From Nonomuraea helvata (lineage in GTDB: Bacteria; Actinomycetota; Actinomycetes; Streptosporangiales; Streptosporangiaceae): a DNA stretch of 64,000 nucleotides. Below the pieces are notes generated by a model. It ran no database searches, was not told the origin of the DNA, and saw only the letters and a list, made by a program, of their open reading frames with translations. This document shows positions 19,921 to 27,897 of the stretch, one piece after another. The position numbers and the translations under genes are program-made. The number at the start of each line of letters is the position of its first letter. Position 1 is the stretch's first letter. Location of the stretch: NCBI RefSeq assembly GCF_039535785.1, contig NZ_BAAAXV010000001.1, forward strand, positions 3,100,001 to 3,164,000, in the 5' to 3' direction.

Positions 19921-20787
19921 CTACTTCAGTCCCGTGGTGGCCACACCACGGATCAGGTATTTCTGACCGGCCAGGAAAAAGCCGAAGATAGGACCGAGCG
20001 CGATGATCGACATGGCGAACATGGGTCCCCATTGCGAGTCGCTGCTGGCGTCCAGGAAGGTGCGAAGCGCGACCGGGACAGTGAAGTTGTCCGGGTTGTT
20101 GAGGTAAAGGAGCTGGCTGAGGAAGTCGTTCCACGTCCAGATGAACGTGAAGATCGCGGTGGTGGCCAGCGCGGGCAGGCAGAGCGGCATGACCACTCTG
20201 ATGAAGATGCGCCAATACCCCGCCCCGTCGATCTCGGCCGCTTCGTCCAGCTCCCTGGGCAGCGTACGGATGAACTGCACCATAAGGAAGACGAAGAACG
20301 CGTCTGTCGCCAGCACCTTAGGCATCACCAGTGGCCAGATGGTGTTGATCAGGTCAAGCTTCGAGAACATGATGTACTGCGGCACGATCACCACGTGGTG
20401 CGGCAGCATGATCGTGCCCAGCATGATGGCGAACCAGAGCTTCTTCAGCGGGAAGTTCAGCCGGGCGAAGGCGTAGGCCGCCAGCGAGCAGGCCACCAGG
20501 TTGGCCACCACCGAGATCGCCGTGACCACCGCGGAGTTCCACAGGTAGTAGCCGAAGGGGTGCTTCAGCGCGTTCCAGCCCTCGCTGTAGTTCTTGAGGG
20601 TGACCTGGCTGGGCCACAGTCCCGGCTCACGGAAGATCAGCTCTTCCGGCTTGAGCGAGCTGGAGATCATCCAGAGCAGCGGATAGAGCATGACCAGGCC
20701 GAAGCCGATCAGCAGGATGTGCTTGACCACCGGCCCGCCCCTGAGGGGGCGGAACAGCACCGGGACCGGCCTACTTGGTGTCGCCAT
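19921..20787 (-). CDS. Carbohydrate ABC transporter permease (MalG type)
   Basis: A 288-aa permease with six membrane segments; EAA loop ELDEAAEIDGAGYWRIFIRVVMP. Start ATG overlaps the upstream permease by 17 bp. Partner of the MalF-type permease and of the binding protein encoded 42 bp downstream. Confidence 0.85.
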   Translation of the reverse strand: MATPSRPVPVLFRPLRGGPVVKHILLIGFGLVMLYPLLWMISSSLKPEELIFREPGLWPSQVTLKNYSEGWNALKHPFGYYLWNSAVVTAISVVANLVACSLAAYAFARLNFPLKKLWFAIMLGTIMLPHHVVIVPQYIMFSKLDLINTIWPLVMPKVLATDAFFVFLMVQFIRTLPRELDEAAEIDGAGYWRIFIRVVMPLCLPALATTAIFTFIWTWNDFLSQLLYLNNPDNFTVPVALRTFLDASSDSQWGPMFAMSIIALGPIFGFFLAGQKYLIRGVATTGLK

Positions 20788-21742
20788 AGAAGACCCAATA
20801 CTTAGACGCGAGGAAGTTCACTCCGGTCAGGGCGGCGATGATGAGCAGCAGGACCCACGCCATCGCCGCCGCGTAGCCCATGTCGTAGCTCTTGAACCCC
20901 TTCAGGTAGAGGTAAAGCGTGTAGAAGAGGGTGGAGTCGGCCGGGCCGCCCTTGCCGTTGCTCACGATGAACGCCTGCGTGAACGACTGGAACGACTTGA
21001 TGACCTCGAGCACGAGGTTGAAGAAGATGATCGGCGTCAGCAGCGGCAGCGTGATCGAGCGGAACTGTCGGAGTGTTCCGGCGCCGTCCACGGCCGCCGC
21101 CTCGTAGTAGCTGGCGGGGATCTGGCGCAACCCGGCGAGGAAGATGATCATCGGGGCGCCGAACGTCCACACGTGCAGGAGTATCAGCGTCCCGAGCGCG
21201 GTGTCCGGGTCGCCGACCCAGCCTGGACCCTGGATCCCGAAGATCGACAGCACCGCGTTGACCAGACCGTCGGCGCCGAAGACCTTGCGCCAGAGGATCG
21301 CGATCGCGACGCTGCCACCCAGCAGCGAGGGCAGGTAGAAGATCGAGCGGTAGAACGACAGCCCGCGCAGCCCCCGGTCGAGCACCAGGGCCAACCCCAG
21401 AGCGAAGGCCAACTGGAGCGGGACCGACACGACCACGTAGACCGTGGTGACCTTCAGCGAGGCGAGGAATCTCTCGTCCTGGGTGAACATCTTGACGTAG
21501 TTGTCGAGCCCGACCCACTTGGCCTCCTTGAGGAGGCTGTAGTCGGTGAAGGACAGATAGAGCGAGGCGACGATCGGGCCGATCGTGATGACGAGCAGGC
21601 CGACGAACCAGGGCGCCAGGAACAGGTAGGCGGCCCGGGCCTCGCGGCGGGCACGTAGCGAGGTGCGGCGTCCGCCTTGCGGGGGCTGGATGGCCGTCTC
21701 ACGGGTCTTCACCGCCACCGAGTCAGCCATGACGGAACTCAT
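20771..21742 (-). CDS. Sugar ABC transporter permease (MalF type)
   Basis: A 323-aa permease with a cytoplasmic arginine-rich N-terminus and six membrane segments; EAA loop YYEAAAVDGAGTLRQFRSITLP. An in-frame ATG at 21730 is an alternative start; neither has a strong ribosome-binding site. First gene of the leftward operon behind a LacI-type operator and a TTGACG promoter. Confidence 0.85.
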   Translation of the reverse strand: MSSVMADSVAVKTRETAIQPPQGGRRTSLRARREARAAYLFLAPWFVGLLVITIGPIVASLYLSFTDYSLLKEAKWVGLDNYVKMFTQDERFLASLKVTTVYVVVSVPLQLAFALGLALVLDRGLRGLSFYRSIFYLPSLLGGSVAIAILWRKVFGADGLVNAVLSIFGIQGPGWVGDPDTALGTLILLHVWTFGAPMIIFLAGLRQIPASYYEAAAVDGAGTLRQFRSITLPLLTPIIFFNLVLEVIKSFQSFTQAFIVSNGKGGPADSTLFYTLYLYLKGFKSYDMGYAAAMAWVLLLIIAALTGVNFLASKYWVFYGDTK

Positions 21743-21776
21743 TCGTCATTCACGGACCTTCCGGCGAGATCTGAAT

Positions 21777-21816
21777 GGATAGCGCTTTCCTATAGCTGGC
21801 AGGAAAGTTACGTCAA
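21777..21816 (-). promoter_or_regulatory. Promoter with overlapping LacI-type operator for the leftward sugar ABC operon
   Basis: On the minus strand TTGACG (21811-21816) and TATAGG (21789-21794) are 16 bp apart. The palindrome GGAAAGCGCTATCC (21777-21790) overlaps the -10 box and probable start site, a position where bound repressor would block transcription. Confidence 0.65.
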
Positions 21817-21921
21817 CCCTTTGCAGGCGTTACATAGACGTTACCGATATATCGTTACGGCGTTTGCCCAGCTAGAGCGCCTGCCTGCTGAAGAAGTCAG
21901 ATGAATCCGATGCGTGCTTAA

Positions 21922-21935
21922 TACAACCGGTTGCA
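21922..21935. promoter_or_regulatory. LacI-type operator between lacI and the ABC operon
   Basis: TACAACCGGTTGCA, with a perfect CAACCGGTTG core, lies 10 bp past the stop of the LacI gene and about 180 bp before the permease start. It could be an auxiliary site for looping. Confidence 0.6.
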
Positions 21936-21944
21936 GCAGGCGGG

Positions 21945-22898
21945 CTATCGTGGTGGCGCGGTGGAGTCCCTGATGACCAGGTGTGTCTCCAGCGAGGTGG
22001 TGGCCGTGACCTCCTGGATCAGGAGGTCCACCGCGAGCCTGCCCGCCGCGGCGGTCGGCATGGCGACCGTGGTGAGCTTGGGGCGGTTCAGCCGTCCAGA
22101 GACGATGTCGTCGATCCCCACCACGCTGACGTCCTCCGGCACGCCCAGCCCGAGCTCACCGAGGCCCTCGATGAGCCCGATCGCCACCAGGTCGTTGTAG
22201 GCGAGCACGCCGGTGGCCCCGGAGTCCCGCACCTGAGCCGCGGCGGCGAACCCGCCCCGCTCAGTGGGCGCGTTGGGGCCGATGACGACCAGCTCGACGC
22301 CGAGCACCTGTTCGGCGGCCGTACGGATCTCCGAGCTCGTCCACGAGCCGGCCGGCCCCGACACCAGCGCCACACGGCGGTGCCCGAGCCCGGCCAGGTG
22401 CTCGACGGCCAGCCTGGCGCCGTTGCCGACGTCCATCAGCACCGTGGCGGCGCCGCGCAACCGCCGGTTGATCACCACGAACGGCACCCGCTCGGCCAGC
22501 CGTTCGAGCACCTTGTTGGACGCCCTGGGGCTGCAGAGCACCAGGCCGTCCACCTGTTTGGAGAACGCCTGCACCAGCTCCTCCTCGGCGGCCGGCTCCT
22601 CGTCGGTGTCGGCCACGAACAGGTGGTAGTCGCGCTGCCTGGCCGCCGCGTGAGCCGCCTTGATCAACGGAGGGAAGAACGGGTTGGCGATGTCGGCCAC
22701 GATCAGGCCGAGGTTGTGGGTGCGGCCGGTCGTGAGCGCCCTGGCCGCCCGGTTGGGGCGGTATCCCAGCTCCTCGGCCACCGTCAGCACCCTGGTGCGG
22801 GTGGCCGCGTTCACCATGTGCGGCGCGGAGAACGTCCGCGACACGGTCGATACATGCACCCCGGAGGCCCGGGCCACATCACGAATCGTCACTGTCAC
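21945..22898 (-). CDS. LacI-family transcriptional regulator of the sugar-acid locus
   Basis: A 317-aa regulator: N-terminal helix-turn-helix TIRDVARASGVHVSTVSRTFS, hinge YRPNRAARALTTGRT, then a periplasmic-binding-protein-like effector domain. It lies between the leftward transporter operon and the rightward catabolic operon. Five palindromes resembling the LacI consensus TGCAANCGNTTGCA or TGAAAGCGCTTTCA surround it. It probably represses both operons and itself until a sugar ligand binds. Confidence 0.9.
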   Translation of the reverse strand: MTVTIRDVARASGVHVSTVSRTFSAPHMVNAATRTRVLTVAEELGYRPNRAARALTTGRTHNLGLIVADIANPFFPPLIKAAHAAARQRDYHLFVADTDEEPAAEEELVQAFSKQVDGLVLCSPRASNKVLERLAERVPFVVINRRLRGAATVLMDVGNGARLAVEHLAGLGHRRVALVSGPAGSWTSSEIRTAAEQVLGVELVVIGPNAPTERGGFAAAAQVRDSGATGVLAYNDLVAIGLIEGLGELGLGVPEDVSVVGIDDIVSGRLNRPKLTTVAMPTAAAGRLAVDLLIQEVTATTSLETHLVIRDSTAPPR

Positions 22899-22913
22899 AG
22901 TCGCTCACCCTAA

Positions 22914-22957
22914 CGCAACCGCTTGCAGAATCCCTGAGTACCATGAAAGCGCTTGCC
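22914..22957. promoter_or_regulatory. Pair of LacI-type operators upstream of lacI
   Basis: CGCAACCGCTTGCA (22914-22927) and TGAAAGCGCTTGCC (22944-22957) are both centred on CG and 30 bp apart, about three helical turns. They precede the lacI start by 16 and 46 bp, suggesting autoregulation. Confidence 0.6.
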
Positions 22958-23009
22958 GAGCGATTGCAGCGGGAAAACCCTGCTCCAGCCGGGGCTACGA
23001 AATCACCAC

Positions 23010-23057
23010 TTGACGCCTCGGCCTCGGTGACACAAAGGTTTAGTGCAACTGTTTGCA
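23010..23057 (+). promoter_or_regulatory. Promoter and operator of the rightward sugar-acid operon
   Basis: TTGACG (23010-23015) is followed after 18 bp by AAAGGT, a weak -10. Just downstream lies TGCAACTGTTTGCA (23044-23057), a near-perfect LacI-type palindrome. The ribosome-binding site GAAGGAGC and the GTG at 23079 follow it. Confidence 0.55.
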
Positions 23058-23078
23058 GTCTTGAAGGAGCCCCCCACG

Positions 23079-23984
23079 GTGAGCAGAGTCCTCGTCACCG
23101 GAAGCGCAGGACGTCTCGGCCGCAGCGTGGTCAGCACGCTGGCGGCGGCCGGACACGAGGTCATCGGCGTGGACCGGGCGCCCGGCACGCCGTCCGAGGC
23201 CGCGGCCGTCCTACCGGCCGACCTCACGGACACGGGCGAGGCGTTCGAGGCGATCGCCAGGTTCCGGCCCGAGTCCGTGATCCACCTGGCCGCCATCGCG
23301 ACGCCGTTCAGCTACCCGGAATCCGTGATCTACAAGGTCAACACGCAGCTCGCGTTCAACGTCTGCGAGGCGTCCGTGGCGCTGGGCGTGCGCGGCGTGG
23401 TGGTAGCCAGCAGCCCGACGGTCATCGGGTACGGCGCCCCGGGCGGCTGGGCCCCCACCTACCTGCCGATCGACGAAGAGCACCCGGTACGCCCGTGGAA
23501 CGCGTACAACCTGTCCAAGGTCGTCGCCGAGCAGACCATGAAGGCGTTCGCGCTCGCCGGGACCACGCAGATGGCCGCGGTGCGGCCGTGCTTCGTCATC
23601 CCGCCCGAGGAGTGGGCCGGCGCGCCCACGCAGTCGGGGCACACCGTGAAGGAACGGCTGGACCGGCCCGAGCTGGGCGGTGTCTCGCTGTTCAACTACA
23701 TCGACTCTCGCGACGCCGCCGAGCTGATCGCCGTGCTGGCCGAGGCGCTGCCCGAGCTGCCGAACGGCGAGGTGTTCTTCGCCGGCGCCGCGGACGCGCT
23801 GGCCAGGAAGCCGCTCGCCGACCTGCTGCCCCAGGTCGTGCCCGGCACCGAGCCGTTCGCGGCCGGGCTCACCGGCACCTCCCCCGCTTTCTCGACGACC
23901 AAGGCACAGCGCCTGCTCGGCTGGCAGCCCAAGCGGAGCTGGCGCCATGAGCTCAAGGAAACCGAGTTTAAGGAAAGCGAATGA
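23079..23984 (+). CDS. NAD(P)-dependent epimerase/dehydrogenase, uronate-dehydrogenase-like
   Basis: A 301-aa extended SDR: VLVTGSAGRLGRSVV cofactor motif, HLAAIATPFSYP, SSPTVIGYG and the YNLSK catalytic Tyr/Lys. The GTG at 23079 is chosen because the longer frame starts inside the operator and GAAGGAGC sits 8 bp ahead. Uronate dehydrogenases belong to this superfamily. The next genes (KdgD-like and enolase-type dehydratase) make oxidation of a hexuronate to aldarate a reasonable role, but the substrate is inferred. Confidence 0.75.
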   Translation: MSRVLVTGSAGRLGRSVVSTLAAAGHEVIGVDRAPGTPSEAAAVLPADLTDTGEAFEAIARFRPESVIHLAAIATPFSYPESVIYKVNTQLAFNVCEASVALGVRGVVVASSPTVIGYGAPGGWAPTYLPIDEEHPVRPWNAYNLSKVVAEQTMKAFALAGTTQMAAVRPCFVIPPEEWAGAPTQSGHTVKERLDRPELGGVSLFNYIDSRDAAELIAVLAEALPELPNGEVFFAGAADALARKPLADLLPQVVPGTEPFAAGLTGTSPAFSTTKAQRLLGWQPKRSWRHELKETEFKESE

Positions 23985-24853
23985 ATCTGAGCGGTGTGCT
24001 GTTCTTCCCCGTGACCCCCTTCGACGCCGACGGCGGGCTCGCCGAGGAGGTGCTGGCCGAGCACATCCGGCAGGGCATGGAGCACGGTCCCGGCGGCGTG
24101 TTCGTGGCGTGCGGCACCGGCGAGTTCTCCGCGCTGTCGGAGGCCGAGCACGCGCGGGCGGTGCGGGTGGCGGCCGAGGTCGTGGGCGGGCGGGTGCCGG
24201 TGTTCGCGGGCGCGGGCGGCCCGCTCGGCACGGCGCTCACCCAGGCGCGGGCCGCGCGCGAGGCGGGCGCCGACGGGCTGCTGCTCATGCCGCCGTACCT
24301 GGCGCAGGGTCCCGGGCACGGCTTCGCCGCCTACGTGGCGGCGGTGGCCGCGGAGCTGCCGGTGATCGTCTACCAGCGGGGCTCGGTGGTGCTGGAGCCG
24401 GAGGCCGTGGTCGAGCTGGCCGGGCTCCCCGGGGTGATCGGGCTCAAGGACGGCGTGGGCGACATCGACCGGATGCAGCGGATCGTTCTGGCGGTGCGGG
24501 AGACGTACCCGGACTTCCTGTTCTTCAACGGGCTGCCGACGGCCGAGCTGACCATGCCCGCCTACCGGGGCATCGGCGTGGAGCTGTACTCCAGCGCGGT
24601 CTTCGCGTTCGCGCCGGAGATCGCGCTGGCCTATCTGAACGGTGACGAGCGGCTGCTCACCGGGTTCTACGCCCCGCTCGTACGGCTGCGCGGCAAGGTA
24701 CCCGGCTACCCGGTCGCCCTGGTCAAGGCCGGGGTACGGCTGCGCGGCCTGGACGTGGGCGCCGTCCGCCCGCCGCTGGTCGAGCCGACCGAGGAGCACC
24801 TGGCGGAGCTGGAGCAGCTGATCAAGACGGGGCTGGAGCTGGCGGCGTCATGA
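23981..24853 (+). CDS. DapA-family lyase, probable 5-dehydro-4-deoxyglucarate dehydratase (KdgD-like)
   Basis: A 290-aa TIM barrel of the dihydrodipicolinate synthase family: Schiff-base lysine in GLKDGVGDID (about residue 153), tyrosine in VIVYQRG, and GTGEFSALS near the N-terminus, as in KdgD rather than DapA. KdgD converts 5-keto-4-deoxyglucarate to 2-oxoglutarate semialdehyde. The start overlaps the preceding stop by 4 bp (ATGA). Confidence 0.8.
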   Translation: MNLSGVLFFPVTPFDADGGLAEEVLAEHIRQGMEHGPGGVFVACGTGEFSALSEAEHARAVRVAAEVVGGRVPVFAGAGGPLGTALTQARAAREAGADGLLLMPPYLAQGPGHGFAAYVAAVAAELPVIVYQRGSVVLEPEAVVELAGLPGVIGLKDGVGDIDRMQRIVLAVRETYPDFLFFNGLPTAELTMPAYRGIGVELYSSAVFAFAPEIALAYLNGDERLLTGFYAPLVRLRGKVPGYPVALVKAGVRLRGLDVGAVRPPLVEPTEEHLAELEQLIKTGLELAAS

Positions 24854-25905
24854 CGATCGCCGACCTGCGTACCTCGCTGCGAACGGTCCCGCTGCCGCGA
24901 CCCTGGGGCGCCGACGTGCCCGCCAACCACGTGGTCGTGTGCGAGGTCACGCTGAAGGACGGGCGGAGCGGGACGGGGTTCTCGTGGACGCCGCAGATCG
25001 GGGCGCACGCCGTACAGGCCCTGCTCGACCACGACCTGCGTGAGGCGCTGATCGGGCTGCCCGCGCACCCCGAGGTGGTGTGGGACCGGCTCTGGCGGCA
25101 CCTGCGCGAGGCGGGGCCCGGCGGGATCACCACGATCGCGCTGGCCGGGATCGACCTGGCGCTGTGGGACCTGCGCTGCGGCGAGCGCGGGCTGGCCGAC
25201 GTGCTGGGGCGGCGGCGCGACGAGGTGCCCGTCTACGGCAGCGGCGTCAACCTGCACTACTCGCTGGGGGAGCTGGTGGCGCAGGTCCGGCGCTGGGTGG
25301 CGGCCGGGTACCGGGGCGTCAAGATCAAGGTGGGCCGGCCCGACCTGGCGGAGGACGTGGCCCGGGTGGCCGCCGTCCGCGAGGTGATCGGGCCCGACCG
25401 GCTGCTGATGATCGACGCGAACCAGCGGTGGGACCTGCATCGGGCCAGGCGGGCCATTTCCGCGCTGCGGGAGTTCGGGCTGCACTGGATCGAGGAGCCG
25501 CTGCCCGCCGACGACGTGGCCGCGCACGTGGAGCTGCGGCGCTCCATCGACGTTCCGGTGGCGGTGGGCGAGAACGTCTACACCACGTACGGGTTCCGCG
25601 ACCTGCTGGCCGCGGGCGCGTGCGACGTCGTCCAGCCGAACGTGGTGCGGGTCGGCGGGATCACGCCGTTCCTGCGGATCGTGGAGCTGGCCAGGACGTA
25701 CGATGTACCGGTCTATCCGCACCTGCTGAGCGACGTGTCCGGCCAGCTCGCGCTGGCCCTGCCGCTGCCGGTCATGGCGGAGGACGTGGAGGACGCGTCG
25801 TTCGCGGCGCTCGGGCTGCTGGAGGAGCCGTACCCGGTGAACGTGTCCGACGGGGTGCTGCGGGCGAGCGAGCACGCGGGGCTGGGACTGAGGTGGTCCC
25901 GATGA
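24850..25905 (+). CDS. Enolase-superfamily sugar-acid dehydratase (mandelate racemase group)
   Basis: A 351-aa protein: KIKVG (the KxK base motif, about residue 160), then acidic metal ligands in DANQRWD, EEPLP and GEN, and a histidine in YPHLLSD. These are the marks of the mandelate racemase/acid-sugar dehydratase group. In context it would make the keto-deoxy sugar acid used by the KdgD-like enzyme. Substrate specificity (glucarate, galactarate or another aldonate) cannot be read from sequence. Confidence 0.8.
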   Translation: MTIADLRTSLRTVPLPRPWGADVPANHVVVCEVTLKDGRSGTGFSWTPQIGAHAVQALLDHDLREALIGLPAHPEVVWDRLWRHLREAGPGGITTIALAGIDLALWDLRCGERGLADVLGRRRDEVPVYGSGVNLHYSLGELVAQVRRWVAAGYRGVKIKVGRPDLAEDVARVAAVREVIGPDRLLMIDANQRWDLHRARRAISALREFGLHWIEEPLPADDVAAHVELRRSIDVPVAVGENVYTTYGFRDLLAAGACDVVQPNVVRVGGITPFLRIVELARTYDVPVYPHLLSDVSGQLALALPLPVMAEDVEDASFAALGLLEEPYPVNVSDGVLRASEHAGLGLRWSR

Positions 25906-25940
25906 ACGGCCCAATGAACGGCCCAGTGAACGGCCCCGTG
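25902..25940 (+). repeat. 12-bp tandem repeat carrying four in-frame start codons
   Basis: The unit ATGAACGGCCCA is repeated with ATG at 25902 and 25914 and GTG at 25926 and 25938, giving MNGPMNGPVNGPV before the oxidoreductase fold. Spacing from GAGGTGG (25890-25896) favours the first ATG. Confidence 0.85.
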
Positions 25941-27854
25941 AAGGTCGTACTCGCCGGCGCGCACGGGCACGGGCGGCACCATCTCGGCAACCTGCGCAGG
26001 CTGACCCATCTGGGGCAGATCGAGCTGGCCGGGATCTGCGACGTGCGGCCCGCCGAGGTGGACTTCGCCTCGCCGCTGCAGTCGCCCGACCTGGGCGAGC
26101 TCCTCGCGAAGACCGGCGCGGACATCACGGTCATCTGCACGCCGATCCACACGCACGCCGACCTCGCGGTCACCGCCCTGCGTGCCGGGTCGAACGTGCT
26201 GCTGGAGAAGCCGCCCGCCGCCAGCCCCTCCGAGCACGCGCGGATCGCCGCGGCGGTGGCGGAGACGGGGCTCGCCTGCCAGGTGGGCTTCCAGTCCCTG
26301 GGCTCGGCGGCGATCCCGGCGCTCCGCTCGCTGATCGCCGACGGCGCCATCGGGCGCGTGCGCGGCATCGGCGGCGCGGGCGCCTGGGAGCGGCCCTCGT
26401 CGTACTTCACCAGGTCCACCTGGGCGGGCAAGCGCCGGCTCGACGGCGTGGACGTGGTGGACGGCGCGCTGACGAACCCGTTCGCGCACGCCGTCGCGAC
26501 CGCCCTGGCCCTGGTGGACGGCCCGATCGCGGAGATCGAGACCGAGCTCTACCACGCGAATCCGATCGAGTCGGACGACACGTCCTGCCTGCGGATCCGG
26601 CTCGACGACGGTCTCGTGATCACGATCGCGGTGACGCTCTGCGCGACCGGCAGGAGCGAGCCGTACCTGATCGTGCACGGCGACGCGGGCCGCGCCACGC
26701 TCGTCTACACGCAGGACCAGCTCAAGGTCGAGCTCCCGGACGGCTCGGTCACGACGACCGTGTACGAGCGTACGGACCTGCTGGAGAACCTCATCGACCA
26801 CCTCCGCACGGGCGCGGACCTGCTGGTGCCGCTCGCCGCCACGGAGTCGTTCACGCAGGTGCTGGACGCGGTCCGGCTGGCCCCCGAGCCGTCGCCGATC
26901 CCGGAGCGGCACCAGGTCGTCGAGCGGGATCCCGAGTCCGGCGAGGTCACGCAGCGGTTCCTGCCGGGCGTCGCCGAGCTGACCGCGCGCAGCGCCGAGG
27001 AGCTGGCGCTGTACTCGGAGCTGGACGTGCCGTGGACGACGGTGGAGCTGCGCGTCGCCGACACGGCGGTGGCCTCCTACGAATGGCGGCCCGACCTGCC
27101 GGTCACCGACTCGCCCCGGCCCTACCTGCACCCGGTGCGCACGCTCGGCGGCGTGGAGGTCACCCAGCTGCGTCCCGAGGACCACGTGCACCACCTCGGG
27201 GTCGGAGTCGCGATCTCCGACCTGGGCGGCGCGAACTTCTGGGGCGGGCGCACCTACGTCAAGGACCAGGGTCCGACCTGGCTGGACGATCACGGCGTGC
27301 AGCGGCACCTGGCGTTCCCGCGGCTGGACGACGACGGCTTCGCCGAGCAGCTGGAGTGGGTGGGCCCCGGCGGGCGGCTGATGGCGCGCGAGGAGCGTAC
27401 GGTGCTCGCCCGGCCCATCGACGGGGCGTGGGCGCTGGAGTTCTCCTTCACGCTGACGAACCTCGCCGGCGCGCCCATAGAGATCCACAGCTCGGCGACC
27501 AAGGGCCGGGAGGGCGCGGGCTACGGCGGGTTCTTCTGGCGCGCGCCGGGAACCTCCACCGGCCGGGTCACCCTCCCCGGGGACGAGCACGCGGTGCACG
27601 GCAGCCGTTCCCCGTGGGTGGCCATGGCGGGCACCGCGCCCGAGGGCCGCGACTGGACGCTGGTCTTCGCCCAGACGGCCGACGATCCGTGGTTCGTACG
27701 GGTGGAGCACTATCCGGGAGTGGGCCAGGCCCTGGCGTGGGACCGGCCGCTGGTGCTGGAGAGCACGCTGACGAGGCGGGTCGTCACCGCCGTGATCGAC
27801 GGGCGGCTGGACCCGGCCTCGGCCTCCGCCGTCGCCCGCGACCTGCTGCGATGA
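25902..27854 (+). CDS. Fusion of a Gfo/Idh/MocA oxidoreductase with a DUF6807 (PmoA-like) domain
   Basis: A 650-aa two-domain protein. Residues 1-340 form a Gfo/Idh oxidoreductase (VVLAGAHGHGRHHLGNL, EKPPAASPSEH); residues 355-650 form DUF6807 (YLHPVRTLGG, HVHHLGVGVA, SSATKGREGAGYGGFFWR). Both occur elsewhere as separate proteins. The ATG at 25902 overlaps the preceding stop and has GAGGTGG 5 bp ahead; three further in-frame starts follow in a repeat. The fusion suggests sequential action on one sugar derivative. The DUF6807 reaction is unknown to me. Confidence 0.8.
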   Translation: MNGPMNGPVNGPVKVVLAGAHGHGRHHLGNLRRLTHLGQIELAGICDVRPAEVDFASPLQSPDLGELLAKTGADITVICTPIHTHADLAVTALRAGSNVLLEKPPAASPSEHARIAAAVAETGLACQVGFQSLGSAAIPALRSLIADGAIGRVRGIGGAGAWERPSSYFTRSTWAGKRRLDGVDVVDGALTNPFAHAVATALALVDGPIAEIETELYHANPIESDDTSCLRIRLDDGLVITIAVTLCATGRSEPYLIVHGDAGRATLVYTQDQLKVELPDGSVTTTVYERTDLLENLIDHLRTGADLLVPLAATESFTQVLDAVRLAPEPSPIPERHQVVERDPESGEVTQRFLPGVAELTARSAEELALYSELDVPWTTVELRVADTAVASYEWRPDLPVTDSPRPYLHPVRTLGGVEVTQLRPEDHVHHLGVGVAISDLGGANFWGGRTYVKDQGPTWLDDHGVQRHLAFPRLDDDGFAEQLEWVGPGGRLMAREERTVLARPIDGAWALEFSFTLTNLAGAPIEIHSSATKGREGAGYGGFFWRAPGTSTGRVTLPGDEHAVHGSRSPWVAMAGTAPEGRDWTLVFAQTADDPWFVRVEHYPGVGQALAWDRPLVLESTLTRRVVTAVIDGRLDPASASAVARDLLR

Positions 27855-27857
27855 CGG

Positions 27858-27890
27858 GGTGGTGGCGGCTCGAGCCGAGCCGCCACCACC
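27858..27890. terminator. Bidirectional terminator between the sugar-acid operon and aroF
   Basis: A perfect 15-bp stem (ggtggtggcggctcg and its complement) with a 3-nt loop lies in the 43-bp gap between two convergent genes. Confidence 0.85.
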
Positions 27891-27897
27891 GCGTGGC

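Noticed and set aside
25080-27854. One continuous 924-aa protein
   Set aside because: The first 274 codons are out of frame with the enolase-superfamily gene that occupies the same DNA; the real start overlaps that gene's stop at 25902.
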